A stretch of 64,000 bases of DNA from Rhizobium sp. 16-449-1b (GCF_017741935.1 NZ_JAGHMH010000026.1:1-64000), one strand, 5' to 3'. Shown: positions 1 through 8,467, numbered from the stretch's first letter. The notes: generated by a model from the letters alone, not told the origin. Made by a program: numbers and translations.

Positions 1-342
1 CCCCTCTGCGAGGGCCGTGTCGACGCAGAAGCGAGAACTCTCGATCATCGCGGCATGACCGATAAGTTGACCGTCGGGGAGAAGCGACGGGAAAACATCG
101 GCCACCATTGTCGGACCAAGCGTAGGAAGGAGCCTCGCGCACCCCGCCAGTTGGCCCGTCTCAGCGATGGCGAGAATATAGGTCGGCCGAAGCGCGTCGA
201 AACCATCCGACTCGCACCCAGCCGATACATCGACTTCCCAACCCAGGCGATCGGAAAAGACCCGCGCACGAAGCTGGTAGTGGATGTGGAGGAGGTGTGC
301 CTCTTGAATCGTCCGTGGCATTGAGAGCGCGAGAATCTGCAT
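1..342 (-). CDS. traI: LuxI/TraI-type acyl-homoserine-lactone synthase, partial (C-terminus beyond the left edge)
   Basis: The minus strand from an ATG at 342 is open to the window edge (114 codons seen; the family is about 200-220 residues). It reads as an autoinducer synthase: YQLRARVFSDRLGWEV near residue 23, then a GCARLLPTLGPTM block and ESSRFCVD near the visible end, matching the conserved R-x2-F-W/D-E-D and ARLLP and E-x-SRF regions of the LuxI family. Such enzymes make acyl-homoserine lactones from SAM and acyl-ACP. A GGAG lies 6 bases before the ATG on the minus strand. On Ti-type and other repABC plasmids traI heads the trb conjugation operon and is divergent from repA, which is the arrangement here. 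The symbol is by family and position; the true acyl specificity, and whether trb genes follow, cannot be seen. Confidence 0.85.
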   Translation of the reverse strand, partial: MQILALSMPRTIQEAHLLHIHYQLRARVFSDRLGWEVDVSAGCESDGFDALRPTYILAIAETGQLAGCARLLPTLGPTMVADVFPSLLPDGQLIGHAAMIESSRFCVDTALAEG

Positions 343-401
343 GATTTTCTCCGTCGTTGTTGGTTGGCGGGAATTCAGCACAGATCTGGATGGGTTGGCA
401 G

Positions 402-417
402 TTGTAGGATCCTACAA
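402..417. promoter_or_regulatory. Perfect 16-bp palindrome between traI-like gene and repA
   Basis: TTGTAGGATCCTACAA is a perfect inverted repeat 60 bases upstream of the traI-like ATG. A second copy of the left half (TTGTAGGATT) occurs at 500-509. Size, symmetry and position fit an operator for a LuxR/TraR-type regulator, but the sequence is not the Ti-plasmid tra box, so the binding protein is inferred, not known. Confidence 0.55.
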
Positions 418-609
418 GGCGCACTCACGTGAGTCGGCCAGGACAAGTGATAAAGAGCGATCGAGGGCGGCCTTGTGTGCCCACATAAAAGCGGGCGAGT
501 TGTAGGATTCACAGTAAAACAGAGCATGAACGCGGTAGGCCATGCCGCTTGCTAAACACATGAAAACGCAACAAAAAGAATTTTGAAACGTGCAGCACGT
601 CGATTTCGC

Positions 610-626
610 GTTAACCCTTTGTTAAC
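610..626. promoter_or_regulatory. Paired GTTAAC sites upstream of repA, candidate RepA operator
   Basis: GTTAAC, five bases, GTTAAC forms an inverted (and direct) repeat about 105 bases before repA in AT-rich DNA. RepA of repABC plasmids represses its own promoter at inverted repeats in this region; assigning this site to RepA is inference. Confidence 0.3.
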
Positions 627-730
627 CTTAAATCTCTTGCGGCTATGTGAGAATCGGGAGATAGTTGCGAAAATTATGGCTGTAGGGCCATTTTTTCGAA
701 AGTTTAGCCTCCCAGGAAATAGTTTGCAAA

Positions 731-1921
731 ATGAGCCATCAGCAGCCCAACCGGTTTGATATCGAGATTGCCCAGCAAGGGGCGAAGATCTCAAATGCGT
801 TGCATATGCTGCGCAGTCAACAATATCCGCCAGATGCTCGCAAGGGATTGCGCAAGTTTCAACTGGGAGAGGTCGCTGACTTCATCGGGGTCACCCAAAG
901 TCATCTTCGACAAATTCATGCGGAAGGTAAGGGCCCCGAGATAGAATCGGTCAGTGGACGGCGCTACTACACGGCTGATCAGATGTTGGAGCTTCGCGAC
1001 TATCTTGAAGCCAATAAAAAATCCGACAAGCGATATTACGTTCCCCGGCGTCGTGAAGGCGAGCCGATGCAGGTCGTGTCGGTTGTGAATTTCAAGGGCG
1101 GAAGCGGAAAGACCACGACCGCTGCGCACCTTGCACAATATCTCGCCCTCACCGGCCATCGCGTACTTGCGGTCGATCTCGATCCACAGGCATCGCTGAC
1201 GTCCCTGTTCGGAATTCAGCCTGAACTTGATGATACCGCATCTCTGTACGAGGCGCTTCGTTTCGATGACGAGCGGAAATTCATCTCGGAGGTTATACAG
1301 CCAACCAACATTCCGGGCCTTGATGTAGTTCCGGCAAATCTGGTCCTGCAGGAATACGAGTATGACGTGCCCCTGGCAATCTCCTCCAAGAAGGGAGAGG
1401 ACGGGCGGCTATTCTACATGCGTATCTTCAATGCGCTGAAACAGGTGGACGGCAGGTACGATGTGGTTGTCATCGATTGCCCGCCACAGCTGGGATACCT
1501 GACGATCACCGCGCTTATGGCTTCGACAGGCATTCTGATCACTATCCATCCTCAGATGCTGGATATCATGTCGATGAGCCAGTTCCTGATGATGTTGGGG
1601 GGCATAATGGGTCCGGTCGCAGAGGCTGGCGCCGAAATGCGTGTCGAATGGTTCCGCTATCTCGTCACGCGCTTCGAGCCGACGGACATCCCGCAGGCGC
1701 AGATGGTCGGGTTTATGCAATCAATGTTCGCTCAGCAAATGTTGCGAAATCACGTTCTAAAGTCGACGGCCATTTCTGATGCTTCGATAAAAAAGCAGAC
1801 TTTGTACGAGGTCGAGCGAGGCGATTTCGTCCGTTCTACCTATGACCGGGCAATGGAAAGCCTAAATGCAGCCAACGGCGAAATCATGGAACTAATCCAC
1901 GGCGCATGGGGGCGGAAATGA
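731..1921 (+). CDS. repA: Plasmid partition ATPase RepA (ParA family)
   Basis: A 396-residue protein, normal for RepA of repABC replicons. The N-terminal part (about 40-75) carries a winged/HTH-like segment (LGEVADFIGVTQSHLRQI), followed by a deviant Walker A box, KGGSGKTTTA, near residue 120 and a VVIDCPPQLGY Walker B-like segment near 250. RepA is the ATPase of the segregation system, acting with RepB on centromere-like parS sites, and also represses the operon. It is the first of three same-strand genes with the fixed order repA-repB-repC. The ATG at 731 is kept because of family length and an AGGAAA upstream. Confidence 0.97.
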   Translation: MSHQQPNRFDIEIAQQGAKISNALHMLRSQQYPPDARKGLRKFQLGEVADFIGVTQSHLRQIHAEGKGPEIESVSGRRYYTADQMLELRDYLEANKKSDKRYYVPRRREGEPMQVVSVVNFKGGSGKTTTAAHLAQYLALTGHRVLAVDLDPQASLTSLFGIQPELDDTASLYEALRFDDERKFISEVIQPTNIPGLDVVPANLVLQEYEYDVPLAISSKKGEDGRLFYMRIFNALKQVDGRYDVVVIDCPPQLGYLTITALMASTGILITIHPQMLDIMSMSQFLMMLGGIMGPVAEAGAEMRVEWFRYLVTRFEPTDIPQAQMVGFMQSMFAQQMLRNHVLKSTAISDASIKKQTLYEVERGDFVRSTYDRAMESLNAANGEIMELIHGAWGRK

Positions 1922-1926
1922 CTCGT

Positions 1927-1942
1927 TTGTCAGCCGTTTTTT
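1927..1942 (+). repeat. 16-bp direct repeat, copy 1 (repA-repB gap)
   Basis: TTGTCAGCCGTTTTTT lies just after the repA stop and recurs at 4474-4489 just after repC. The two copies are in the same orientation and outside genes. Role unknown; a plasmid maintenance site is one possibility. Confidence 0.6.
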
Positions 1943-2005
1943 CGCGGGGATTAATAAAGTATATCAACCATTTGGCGACGTTCAAAGCGAATTTGGAGGC
2001 CTGCT

Positions 2006-3001
2006 ATGGCGCGTGAAAATCCTTTTGCGAAACTGGACATAGCTTCCATCGCGTCTAACCAGACACCGACAAAGCCTGGCTACGGCATGACGGGGGCAGC
2101 TAAGACTGTCGTTCGGTCCATTGAGGATCTGGCGGAGAACACCAAGAAGCTGATGGAAGGCGAGGTGATCGTGGATCTGGATCCGCGTTTGATTGACGTT
2201 TCCTTTGTCGCCGATCGCCTTTCCGACGATGGCGAAGAGTACCAGGAACTTAAGCAGGCGATCAAGGAGTCCAGCCAGACGACGCCCATTCTGGTTCGAC
2301 CCAGTTCGTCGGATAGTCAACGCTTCATGGTCGTCTTCGGTCACCGCCGTCTCAAAGTCGCCAAAGAGCTTGGAATTCCGGTCAAGGCAGTTGTCAAAAA
2401 ACTGGACGACATCACGTCCGCGATCGCCCAGGGGCAGGAAAATTCCGCACGCTCCAACCTGTCGTTCATAGAGCGCGCGTACTTCGCACAGAACCTACTT
2501 GCGTCTGGAATGATGAAGGATGTGGTCCGGTCGTCGCTCGCGATCGATGAGGCGATGCTTTCGAAAATGCTCGGTGTCGTGGAGGCCGTCCCGGCGTCGA
2601 TCCTCAAAGTGCTCGGGGCCTCCAAGAAGATCGGGCGCGACCGGTGGCTTAGCCTCCGTCAATTGCTTCTTGCTCCTGCCCTCCTGAAGGTTGCTACGGA
2701 GTATGTCGAAACGGCAGGCTTCGTTGAGCTGACTGAAGACAAGCGGTTCGATGAGCTCCATGACTACCTGAAGCGCTACAAGGCCAAATCGGCTGCAAAG
2801 AAGCCCAAGGCCAGTGTGTCCGGGAGGGATTGGACTTCGAGCGATACGTCACTGAATTTCGTGATGAATGCCAAATCGAAGAAGGTTGCGATCGAGCTTT
2901 CGAATGTCGAAGCGAAGCCCTTCAGCGAGTGGCTATCAGCTCACATGGATCGTTTGTACGACGAGTACAGAGGATCGAAGCAGGAAAACAACGGAGACTA
3001 A
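2006..3001 (+). CDS. repB: Plasmid partition protein RepB (ParB family)
   Basis: A 331-residue protein, normal length for RepB. The ParB/Srx-like N-terminal domain shows TTPILVRPSSSDSQRF followed by VVFGHRRLKVAKELG (about residues 92-120), and a ParB-type HTH region follows (LASGMMKDVVRSSLAIDEAMLSKMLG). It binds parS and works with RepA in segregation. A GGAGG sits 6 bases before the ATG. It lies 84 bases after repA and 155 bases before repC; the second gap holds the antisense RNA. Confidence 0.96.
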   Translation: MARENPFAKLDIASIASNQTPTKPGYGMTGAAKTVVRSIEDLAENTKKLMEGEVIVDLDPRLIDVSFVADRLSDDGEEYQELKQAIKESSQTTPILVRPSSSDSQRFMVVFGHRRLKVAKELGIPVKAVVKKLDDITSAIAQGQENSARSNLSFIERAYFAQNLLASGMMKDVVRSSLAIDEAMLSKMLGVVEAVPASILKVLGASKKIGRDRWLSLRQLLLAPALLKVATEYVETAGFVELTEDKRFDELHDYLKRYKAKSAAKKPKASVSGRDWTSSDTSLNFVMNAKSKKVAIELSNVEAKPFSEWLSAHMDRLYDEYRGSKQENNGD

Positions 3002-3009
3002 ACCGCAAA

Positions 3010-3063
3010 AGAAAAAGGCCCCCAAACGGTAAACCGTGGAAGCCTCTCTCGTATCTCTCGCAG
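3010..3063 (-). ncRNA. Counter-transcribed RNA (ctRNA, incompatibility RNA) antisense to the repC leader
   Basis: All repABC operons carry a small antisense RNA between repB and repC that limits RepC synthesis. Here the minus strand has a -35 TTGACT, 17 bases, -10 GATTCT, then about 20 bases and a strong hairpin ending in a T-run, giving a predicted RNA of about 50-55 nt, the usual size. Ends are estimated from the promoter and terminator. Confidence 0.75.
3012..3044 (-). terminator. Rho-independent terminator of the ctRNA
   Basis: On the minus strand GGCTTCCACGG, loop TTTA, CCGTTTGGGGGCC folds into an 11-bp stem with a two-base bulge and two G-T pairs, followed by TTTTT. In the sense direction the same region can fold in the repC leader. 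Confidence 0.75.
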
Positions 3064-3068
3064 GATTG

Positions 3069-3097
3069 AGAATCGCATTTCCCGGAATCACAGTCAA
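3069..3097 (-). promoter_or_regulatory. Predicted ctRNA promoter
   Basis: Minus strand: -35 TTGACT at 3097-3092 and -10 GATTCT at 3074-3069 with a 17-base spacer. The -35 is close to consensus, the -10 only 3 of 6; position relative to the terminator supports it. Confidence 0.5.
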
Positions 3098-3156
3098 GAG
3101 TCTTGGCACCGATTTGGTGAGCGGATTTCTTTTGCCTAGCGGAAGGTGAGAGAGAA

Positions 3157-4401
3157 ATGCAGACGGGACAGGTAACGACGCCCTTTGGGCGGCGGCCGAC
3201 GACGCTTGCCTTGGTGAAAGGGCAATTGGCGGTCGCGGCATCAACACCAGGCACGCGTGTAGAAAAATGGAAAGTATTTCGCGATGTGTGCGAGACGAGG
3301 GAGCGCTTCGGTTTGCAAGACAGAGCGCTTGCCGTTCTCGATGCCCTTTTAACCTTCTACCCCGACGCAGAGCTCCACGCTGAAAACGGGCTCGTTGTAT
3401 TTCCATCCAATGCGCAGCTATCCGTTCGCGCTCATGGGATTACGGAAAGTACACTGCGCCGCCAGCTCGGCGCACTCGTCGATGCGGGACTTATCCAGCG
3501 TCGTGATAGTCCGAATGGGAAGCGATACGCACATCGCAGTCGAGACGGTGAAATCGAGCAGGCTTACGGCTTCGATCTGAGCCCGCTGCTTGCGCGTGCC
3601 GCCGAGCTTGCCTTGCTGGCTCAGGACGTAGCCGCGGAGCGTATGCGCTTTCGCCGGGCGAAGGAAGCACTCACGATCTGCCGCCGAGATGTCCGCAAGC
3701 TGATTACAGCCGCCATTGAGGAAGGCGCTCCCGGCAATTGGGCACATGTTGAAACGATATATGTTGGTATTCTCGGGCGGCATCCTCGCTACCCGGACAG
3801 AAAGCAGGTCGAAGCAACACTCGATGAGATGAGACTCCTGCGGACAGAGGTCCTTAACCTTCTGGAAATGAGGTCAGAAACTGAAGATATGCACGGCAAT
3901 GCCATGCTAAATGACCGCCACATACAGAATTCAAATACCGAATCTATCTATGAAGTTGAACCTCGCTCAGAAAACGCGCGGGGCGAAAGCGTGGCGGAAG
4001 AGCCGCACGCAAGGAGTGTGGCTCCCGGAAAGACAAAGGCAAAGCTCGAACAGATCAAGGCGTTCCCGCTGGGAATGGTCCTTCGAGCTTGCCCGCAGAT
4101 TGCTGACTATGGGCCGGGGGGCGGCATTGCCCATTGGCGCGAGCTTATGACCGCGGCTGTGATGGTCCGCTCGATGTTGGGTGTCAGCCCGTCAGCCTAT
4201 GAGGAGGCCTGCGATGCGATGGGGCCAGAAAATGCCGCAGTGGCGATGGCCTGCATTCTTGAGCGATCGAACTTTATCAATTCTGCCGGCGGCTATCTGC
4301 GGGATTTGACAAAGCGTTCGGCGCAGGGCGAGTTTTCCCTCGGGCCGATGCTATTTGCCCTTTTGAAGGTCAATAACGAAGACAAGCGAAACACTGCTTA
4401 G
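3157..4401 (+). CDS. repC: Replication initiator RepC
   Basis: A 414-residue protein matching RepC in length, position and N-terminal sequence (QTGQVTTPFGRRPTT, then a winged-helix region with LSVRAHGITESTLRRQLG near residues 88-105). RepC is the only protein strictly needed for replication of repABC replicons, and in studied plasmids the origin lies inside its own coding region. A GGAAGGTGAGAGAGA sequence precedes the ATG. Translation is expected to be controlled by the antisense RNA just upstream. Confidence 0.96.
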   Translation: MQTGQVTTPFGRRPTTLALVKGQLAVAASTPGTRVEKWKVFRDVCETRERFGLQDRALAVLDALLTFYPDAELHAENGLVVFPSNAQLSVRAHGITESTLRRQLGALVDAGLIQRRDSPNGKRYAHRSRDGEIEQAYGFDLSPLLARAAELALLAQDVAAERMRFRRAKEALTICRRDVRKLITAAIEEGAPGNWAHVETIYVGILGRHPRYPDRKQVEATLDEMRLLRTEVLNLLEMRSETEDMHGNAMLNDRHIQNSNTESIYEVEPRSENARGESVAEEPHARSVAPGKTKAKLEQIKAFPLGMVLRACPQIADYGPGGGIAHWRELMTAAVMVRSMLGVSPSAYEEACDAMGPENAAVAMACILERSNFINSAGGYLRDLTKRSAQGEFSLGPMLFALLKVNNEDKRNTA

Positions 4402-4404
4402 ACG

Positions 4405-4420
4405 TGGCACCGCGGTAAAC
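4405..4420. other. Weak parS-like half-site after repC
   Basis: TGGCACCGCGGTAAAC has a central ACCGCGGT palindrome, and its right half fits the 16-bp repABC parS pattern (C-n-GC-n-G-n-n-AAC), but the left GTT arm is missing. It is listed only because no better parS was seen near the operon. Confidence 0.2.
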
Positions 4421-4473
4421 GTTACGAGCTTCGTCGAAACCGATTCTGCTTGAACCATGGGAACCAGGCATAC

Positions 4474-4489
4474 TTGTCAGCCGTTTTTT
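4474..4489 (+). repeat. 16-bp direct repeat, copy 2 (after repC)
   Basis: Second copy of TTGTCAGCCGTTTTTT (first at 1927-1942), followed by two more T. It lies between repC and the next gene, close to a GATACAAT -10-like sequence around 4507. Confidence 0.6.
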
Positions 4490-4559
4490 TTCATGATTTC
4501 CTCTTCTGATACAATGAGTTATTAGCGGTGAAGAACAAATTTCCAGAGGGAACGGCGCG

Positions 4560-5858
4560 ATGTGGAAGGCGAAGGAGAAGCAGCTGAGTGTCGAGCAGAT
4601 CACTGGTCATGCTGCGAAGAGGCACCGGTTAATCGTCGGTCGAGCACCTGAAAGCACCGAAATGCTGTTCACGCCGGCCGAACTTTACGGTGCTATGGCG
4701 CAGTGCTCGAGCAGAGCGAAGATGGATCAGCATGCGGCGAGAGCTCAGGTTCAGATGTGCCGCCACCTCATCGCCAGGCACGTCGATGACAAGAATGATC
4801 GATTCGCTCTGTTGGATACTGCCCGGACCCTGAAGGACTATGTCGGAAAGGCCATGACCGGCCTCGTTGGTGATGGCATCGCCTATCTTCAGATGGTTCG
4901 AGATGGATACCGTTGGATAGATCATTTCGAAAACCACGCCGTCCATGGTAAGCCGCCAACCACCCGGTCGCCAGACTATGTCTTCAGCCGCACAGGAGAT
5001 TTGTTCGTCGCCCTTACAGAGTCAAAAGCGACCAAGGGAGCTTCTAGGGCCGCTTTTACAAAAACTGTCAGAGACGGCTACCAAGAACAAGTCGAGCCTT
5101 ATCTGGGCCGTAAGATTGGCACCTGGATCGCGTCTCATGGCTATGCCGTCGGCAGCTGGATGAAGTCGGTGAAGAAGGCCGAGATTTTCATCGACCACAC
5201 AGTGAGTTCAGGTTCGTCATCCGGTAATGGCGACGACCCTTCAGAAAAGTCTGATCCGCGGAGCGTGCGGTTCGGCAGCTATTGCGGCGTCCTCACTCTC
5301 CTGTTCGGGCCTGATATCGGAGAGGCAGCGCGCGATCGCCGCTGGAGACCTTCCGAGCAGACCTTCACCACCGTTGACTGGCTCAACCGGACATGGATTG
5401 TTGGAGAAGACGCCGAGTGGGAGCCGTTGGTCGTCATTGGCGAAGAGCGCCCGATTTTCAAATCAGGACCGGTGCGATTTGTGAATGGTATGGCGCTGGA
5501 TATGGAAGTTGCTCGGCGGGTCTTTGCTTTGATCGAGTCGAGCGAAGGGGATTTGGATCTCATAGGAGAGCTTCCGGAGTTCCCTGCGGATCTCGTCGAG
5601 ACAGGTAAGCGTTCCGGTGGCGCAATCTTCCTAGATGGTTTTGCCGTTCTCGGCCGTGACGAAGATCTGAGCAAGTTTCAGAGGATATCGGTGAATCCCC
5701 CGGCGCAATCCTCCGCTGTGCTGACTGAGGCTGAAGTCGACATGACCGCCGCGATCACGACGGCACCTCATCGTGTGGAAAGACGACTGCTAACGGCCGG
5801 CGAATCTGGCGAGGGCAATCAAGGGGCGCTTGCGCTCATTTATGTCGCTGAAGGGTAG
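4560..5858 (+). CDS. Hypothetical protein with a PD-(D/E)XK-like nuclease motif
   Basis: A 432-residue soluble protein of no family that I recognise. Residues 138-156 read PDY, then a hydrophobic strand and ESK (D139, E154, K156), which is the spacing of a PD-(D/E)XK nuclease core; an acidic residue further upstream has not been placed. It is preceded by a GAGGGAACGG ribosome site and a TACAAT box near 4510. The next gene, 57 bases downstream on the same strand, is a DUF4062 protein, so the two probably form a transcription unit. Together they look like a nuclease effector plus a sensor and may be a defence pair; this is inference. Confidence 0.6.
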   Translation: MWKAKEKQLSVEQITGHAAKRHRLIVGRAPESTEMLFTPAELYGAMAQCSSRAKMDQHAARAQVQMCRHLIARHVDDKNDRFALLDTARTLKDYVGKAMTGLVGDGIAYLQMVRDGYRWIDHFENHAVHGKPPTTRSPDYVFSRTGDLFVALTESKATKGASRAAFTKTVRDGYQEQVEPYLGRKIGTWIASHGYAVGSWMKSVKKAEIFIDHTVSSGSSSGNGDDPSEKSDPRSVRFGSYCGVLTLLFGPDIGEAARDRRWRPSEQTFTTVDWLNRTWIVGEDAEWEPLVVIGEERPIFKSGPVRFVNGMALDMEVARRVFALIESSEGDLDLIGELPEFPADLVETGKRSGGAIFLDGFAVLGRDEDLSKFQRISVNPPAQSSAVLTEAEVDMTAAITTAPHRVERRLLTAGESGEGNQGALALIYVAEG

Positions 5859-5915
5859 GACTGCCGCGCTGCCACCGTCCACACCCTCAATCAGGCTCAA
5901 ACAGCGAGAATAATC

Positions 5916-7169
5916 ATGATGAAGCGACCCACGCTATTTCTGTCGTCGACCGTGTATGATTTTGGTGATCTGCGAAGCGCGCTGAAAGATTATCTGGAAC
6001 TGCGAGGATGCCGGGTTTTGGCGTCCGAGTTCACGGACTTCACGCGACCGCTGGATGAGCATTCATACCAGGCGTGCCTCAACACAATCGAGCAGGCCGA
6101 CCTGTTCGTCCTGTTCATTGGTCGGCGCGTTGGCGGTTGGTATGATCAGCAAATGCAGATCAGCATTACCCGCGCTGAATTCCGTCATGCCTACAAGCTT
6201 GCACAGCAACGCCGCATACGCATCCTGTGCTTCGTTCGTAGTGATGTGTGGGAGCATAGGCAAAGCGTCCGCGATCTTGAAAAGGCTCTGAGAGACGACC
6301 CCGAACTGAGTGATCAGCAGCGTGAGCGATATGCCAAGTATCCGACGATGGCGATGGACAACGCGAACGCCATCATCTCATTCATCGACGAAGTCACCAA
6401 GAACAACGAGACCGCCAAGGCGGTGAGGGGGCAGGGGGTGGCGCCAATTGCCAATTGGATTTGGCCGTTCTCAACCTTCAGCCAAGTCCGTGAGGCGATC
6501 GATCCGCTGGTTCTCAACGGGCTTCCCGTCGCAGATGCTGCCGGCAGAAAGGCTCTCGAGGAGCAACTGTATGTTCTGCTTCAGAAGGCCGTCCCGCAGG
6601 CGAGCAAGTCGGTCGTCAACCCGGTGAGCAGTGTTCTGAAGCTGCGGAATGCACTCAACCTAAACAGCGGTGACCTAACTCGGAAAATGCAAGTCCCGGC
6701 AGATCGGTGGAACACCTTGGTCTTTCTTTTGACGCTGTCATCGAAAGCGCAACCTGACGTATCCGCTGTCACGTCGCATTTGGGTTCCGGGCTTCTTCTG
6801 GCCTATGACCCGAAATCTGGCGCCTTCGAGCAGACGCCGGAATATGATCTCCTGGTCCGGGTGGTCGATCAAGGAAATCTCCTCCAAAAGACTTCGGCGA
6901 CCGATATGAGGGAGCTGTTCGAACATGGCCGCCAGGTGACGACTGAGGGCGATCGGGTCGTTCCATGCCACCTCTTGGTCATATGGCTGCATGGCCTGAT
7001 GCGTTGGGTGGAATTCATCGCCTGTGCAAAGGCACTTGCACGATCGCTGAGCGGTAAACCGCTGGTCCAGCCTACGGTGATTCCTACGACGCCGATTATC
7101 GATCAAGAGGAGTCGTTGGCCGCGGAATTTGTATCTATCGAGGAGATCAGGAAGTTTGTGAGTGAGTAG
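5916..7169 (+). CDS. DUF4062 domain protein
   Basis: A 417-residue protein whose first 110 residues are a clear DUF4062 domain: FLSSTVYDFGDLRSAL, then a FTDFTRPLDEHSY segment, ADLFVLFIGRRVGGWY and SITRAEFRHAY. DUF4062 is a Rossmann-like domain related to TIR/SLOG-type folds and is often found at the N-terminus of large signalling or NTPase proteins in conflict systems. The rest (about 120-417) has no motif that I can name and lacks a P-loop. It follows the PD-(D/E)XK-like gene on the same strand and ends before a convergent integrase. Role as a ligand-sensing or NAD-related component is inferred from the family. Confidence 0.75.
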   Translation: MMKRPTLFLSSTVYDFGDLRSALKDYLELRGCRVLASEFTDFTRPLDEHSYQACLNTIEQADLFVLFIGRRVGGWYDQQMQISITRAEFRHAYKLAQQRRIRILCFVRSDVWEHRQSVRDLEKALRDDPELSDQQRERYAKYPTMAMDNANAIISFIDEVTKNNETAKAVRGQGVAPIANWIWPFSTFSQVREAIDPLVLNGLPVADAAGRKALEEQLYVLLQKAVPQASKSVVNPVSSVLKLRNALNLNSGDLTRKMQVPADRWNTLVFLLTLSSKAQPDVSAVTSHLGSGLLLAYDPKSGAFEQTPEYDLLVRVVDQGNLLQKTSATDMRELFEHGRQVTTEGDRVVPCHLLVIWLHGLMRWVEFIACAKALARSLSGKPLVQPTVIPTTPIIDQEESLAAEFVSIEEIRKFVSE

Positions 7170-7330
7170 CGCAGCACTTATCGAAGCTCGCCTACCAGAG
7201 GCAGAGCCCAAAGCGATCTTCGATCTCGGATATGAGCGCAGCGCTGACTTGGGCCTGACACAGGACAGGCAGTCGAGGAGTTACGCCAAGCGTACGCTGA
7301 CCAACCATCGCGACAAGCACCATATGGCGT

Positions 7331-8467
7331 TCAAAGCATCCTTGCCGCTCGACCGCTGCGGCGTGTTGCGTTGTTATAGTAGCTCGATGCCTGCTGCACG
7401 GATCGATGGCGAGACTGCTCCATCGCCTCAGGAAGCGGTATGCCACGATTGGCCGCCTCCGTCAGGTACCCCGACCGGAGCCCGTGCGCGGAAAACTCCC
7501 CCGGATCCAGCCCAGCCATCGCCGCCCGCTGTTTGACGATCGCGTTGATCGCACTCGGCTCCAGCGCCCGCTTCGAAACGTTGCCCCAGCGATCGATCTT
7601 GCGAAAAATGCTCCCGCTCTCGATCCTGCCAACCGCAAGCCAGGCATTGAGCGCATCTACGGGCCGGCCTGTCAGATAAACGACCTCATCGTGTTCGGAG
7701 CCGGACGTCTTGGTGCGGCCCAGATGAATGGCGAGAGAGGGGAGGGGAGGGCCGCCCTCAACAGTGATTGGCGGCTCGACCGTGAGCTGTTCCCTGCGCA
7801 GCCCGGCAATCTCGCTGCGACGGCGACCGCCAGACGCAAACGCCACCATCAGGATTGCCCGGTCACGGATGTCACGAAGGCTGTCGGTGCTGCAGGTGGT
7901 GAGCAGCTTTGCCAGGACGTCGCCGGTGACCGCCTTGGCACTCTTACGTTTCCTTGGCCGTGGTGTTGCGCGGACAGCAAGGCGTATCGCGGATTTCAGC
8001 GACGGGGAAGAGAAGACGCCGGTCAGGCCACGCCATTTTGTCAGCGTCGACCAACTGGCAAGCCGCCGGCGCACGGTATCGGGCGCGTGCGGTCCCGACG
8101 ATCTAAGGAAGCCTTGCTCGCGCAGGCTTTGCTCGACATCAGCTGGCATGCCGTGCTGAGGATCGATGTCTCGCTGATCAGGCTGCCAGAGATGATGGGC
8201 GACGAATTTCAGCAGCATCGCCTCAGGAGCCGGCCAGGGGAGGGATGCACCCGTCGCCGCCAGCGACCACGCCTGCAGATAGGCAAGGTCAGACGTCAGC
8301 GCCCGCAGGGTGTTTTCGCCCATGCCTTCGTTGACGAGATGTCGCAGCGTTTCGACATCCTGGTCGGTGAGCAGTTCTGCCAGTTCGTCGCGCCGGTCGA
8401 TCGGCAGCACCGCGGCGATCGTGTCGAGCTCAGCGGCGCGGCGATCAACAGAGTTCTTCGAGGACAT
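7331..8467 (-). CDS. Tyrosine recombinase/integrase
   Basis: From the ATG at 8467 the protein is about 378 residues; the frame is open for 30 more codons upstream, but those look unlike the family N-terminus. The catalytic set is visible: R in ASGGRRRSEIAGLR, HGLR in FSAHGLRSGYLTEAAN, H/R in EQSRHRSVQQASSYY with the Tyr nucleophile in the last motif. The N-terminal half is a core-binding domain (TLRALTSDLAYLQAWSLA). It is divergent from the DUF1612 gene, a pairing seen on rhizobial plasmids. It may resolve plasmid multimers or integrate the island; which cannot be told here. Confidence 0.88.
   Translation of the reverse strand: MSSKNSVDRRAAELDTIAAVLPIDRRDELAELLTDQDVETLRHLVNEGMGENTLRALTSDLAYLQAWSLAATGASLPWPAPEAMLLKFVAHHLWQPDQRDIDPQHGMPADVEQSLREQGFLRSSGPHAPDTVRRRLASWSTLTKWRGLTGVFSSPSLKSAIRLAVRATPRPRKRKSAKAVTGDVLAKLLTTCSTDSLRDIRDRAILMVAFASGGRRRSEIAGLRREQLTVEPPITVEGGPPLPSLAIHLGRTKTSGSEHDEVVYLTGRPVDALNAWLAVGRIESGSIFRKIDRWGNVSKRALEPSAINAIVKQRAAMAGLDPGEFSAHGLRSGYLTEAANRGIPLPEAMEQSRHRSVQQASSYYNNATRRSGRAARML

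Larger units (their letters stand above)
343..730. other. Divergent control region between traI-like gene and repABC
   Basis: This 388-base gap has no convincing gene. It holds the 16-bp palindrome at 402-417, the half copy at 500-509, an AT-rich stretch from about 555 to 700 with two GTTAAC sites, and presumably the divergent promoters of the traI-like gene and of repABC. An AGGAAA lies 13-18 bases before the repA ATG. Confidence 0.6.

Noticed and set aside
380..395. CAGATCT core upstream of the traI-like gene, as a Ti-type tra box
   Set aside because: Only the AGATCT centre fits; the flanking arms do not pair as in GTGCAGATCTGCAC.
791..1159. 122-codon minus-strand frame inside repA
   Set aside because: Antisense shadow of repA.
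7162..7536. 124-codon plus-strand frame after the DUF4062 gene
   Set aside because: Overlaps the integrase end and has random-looking composition.
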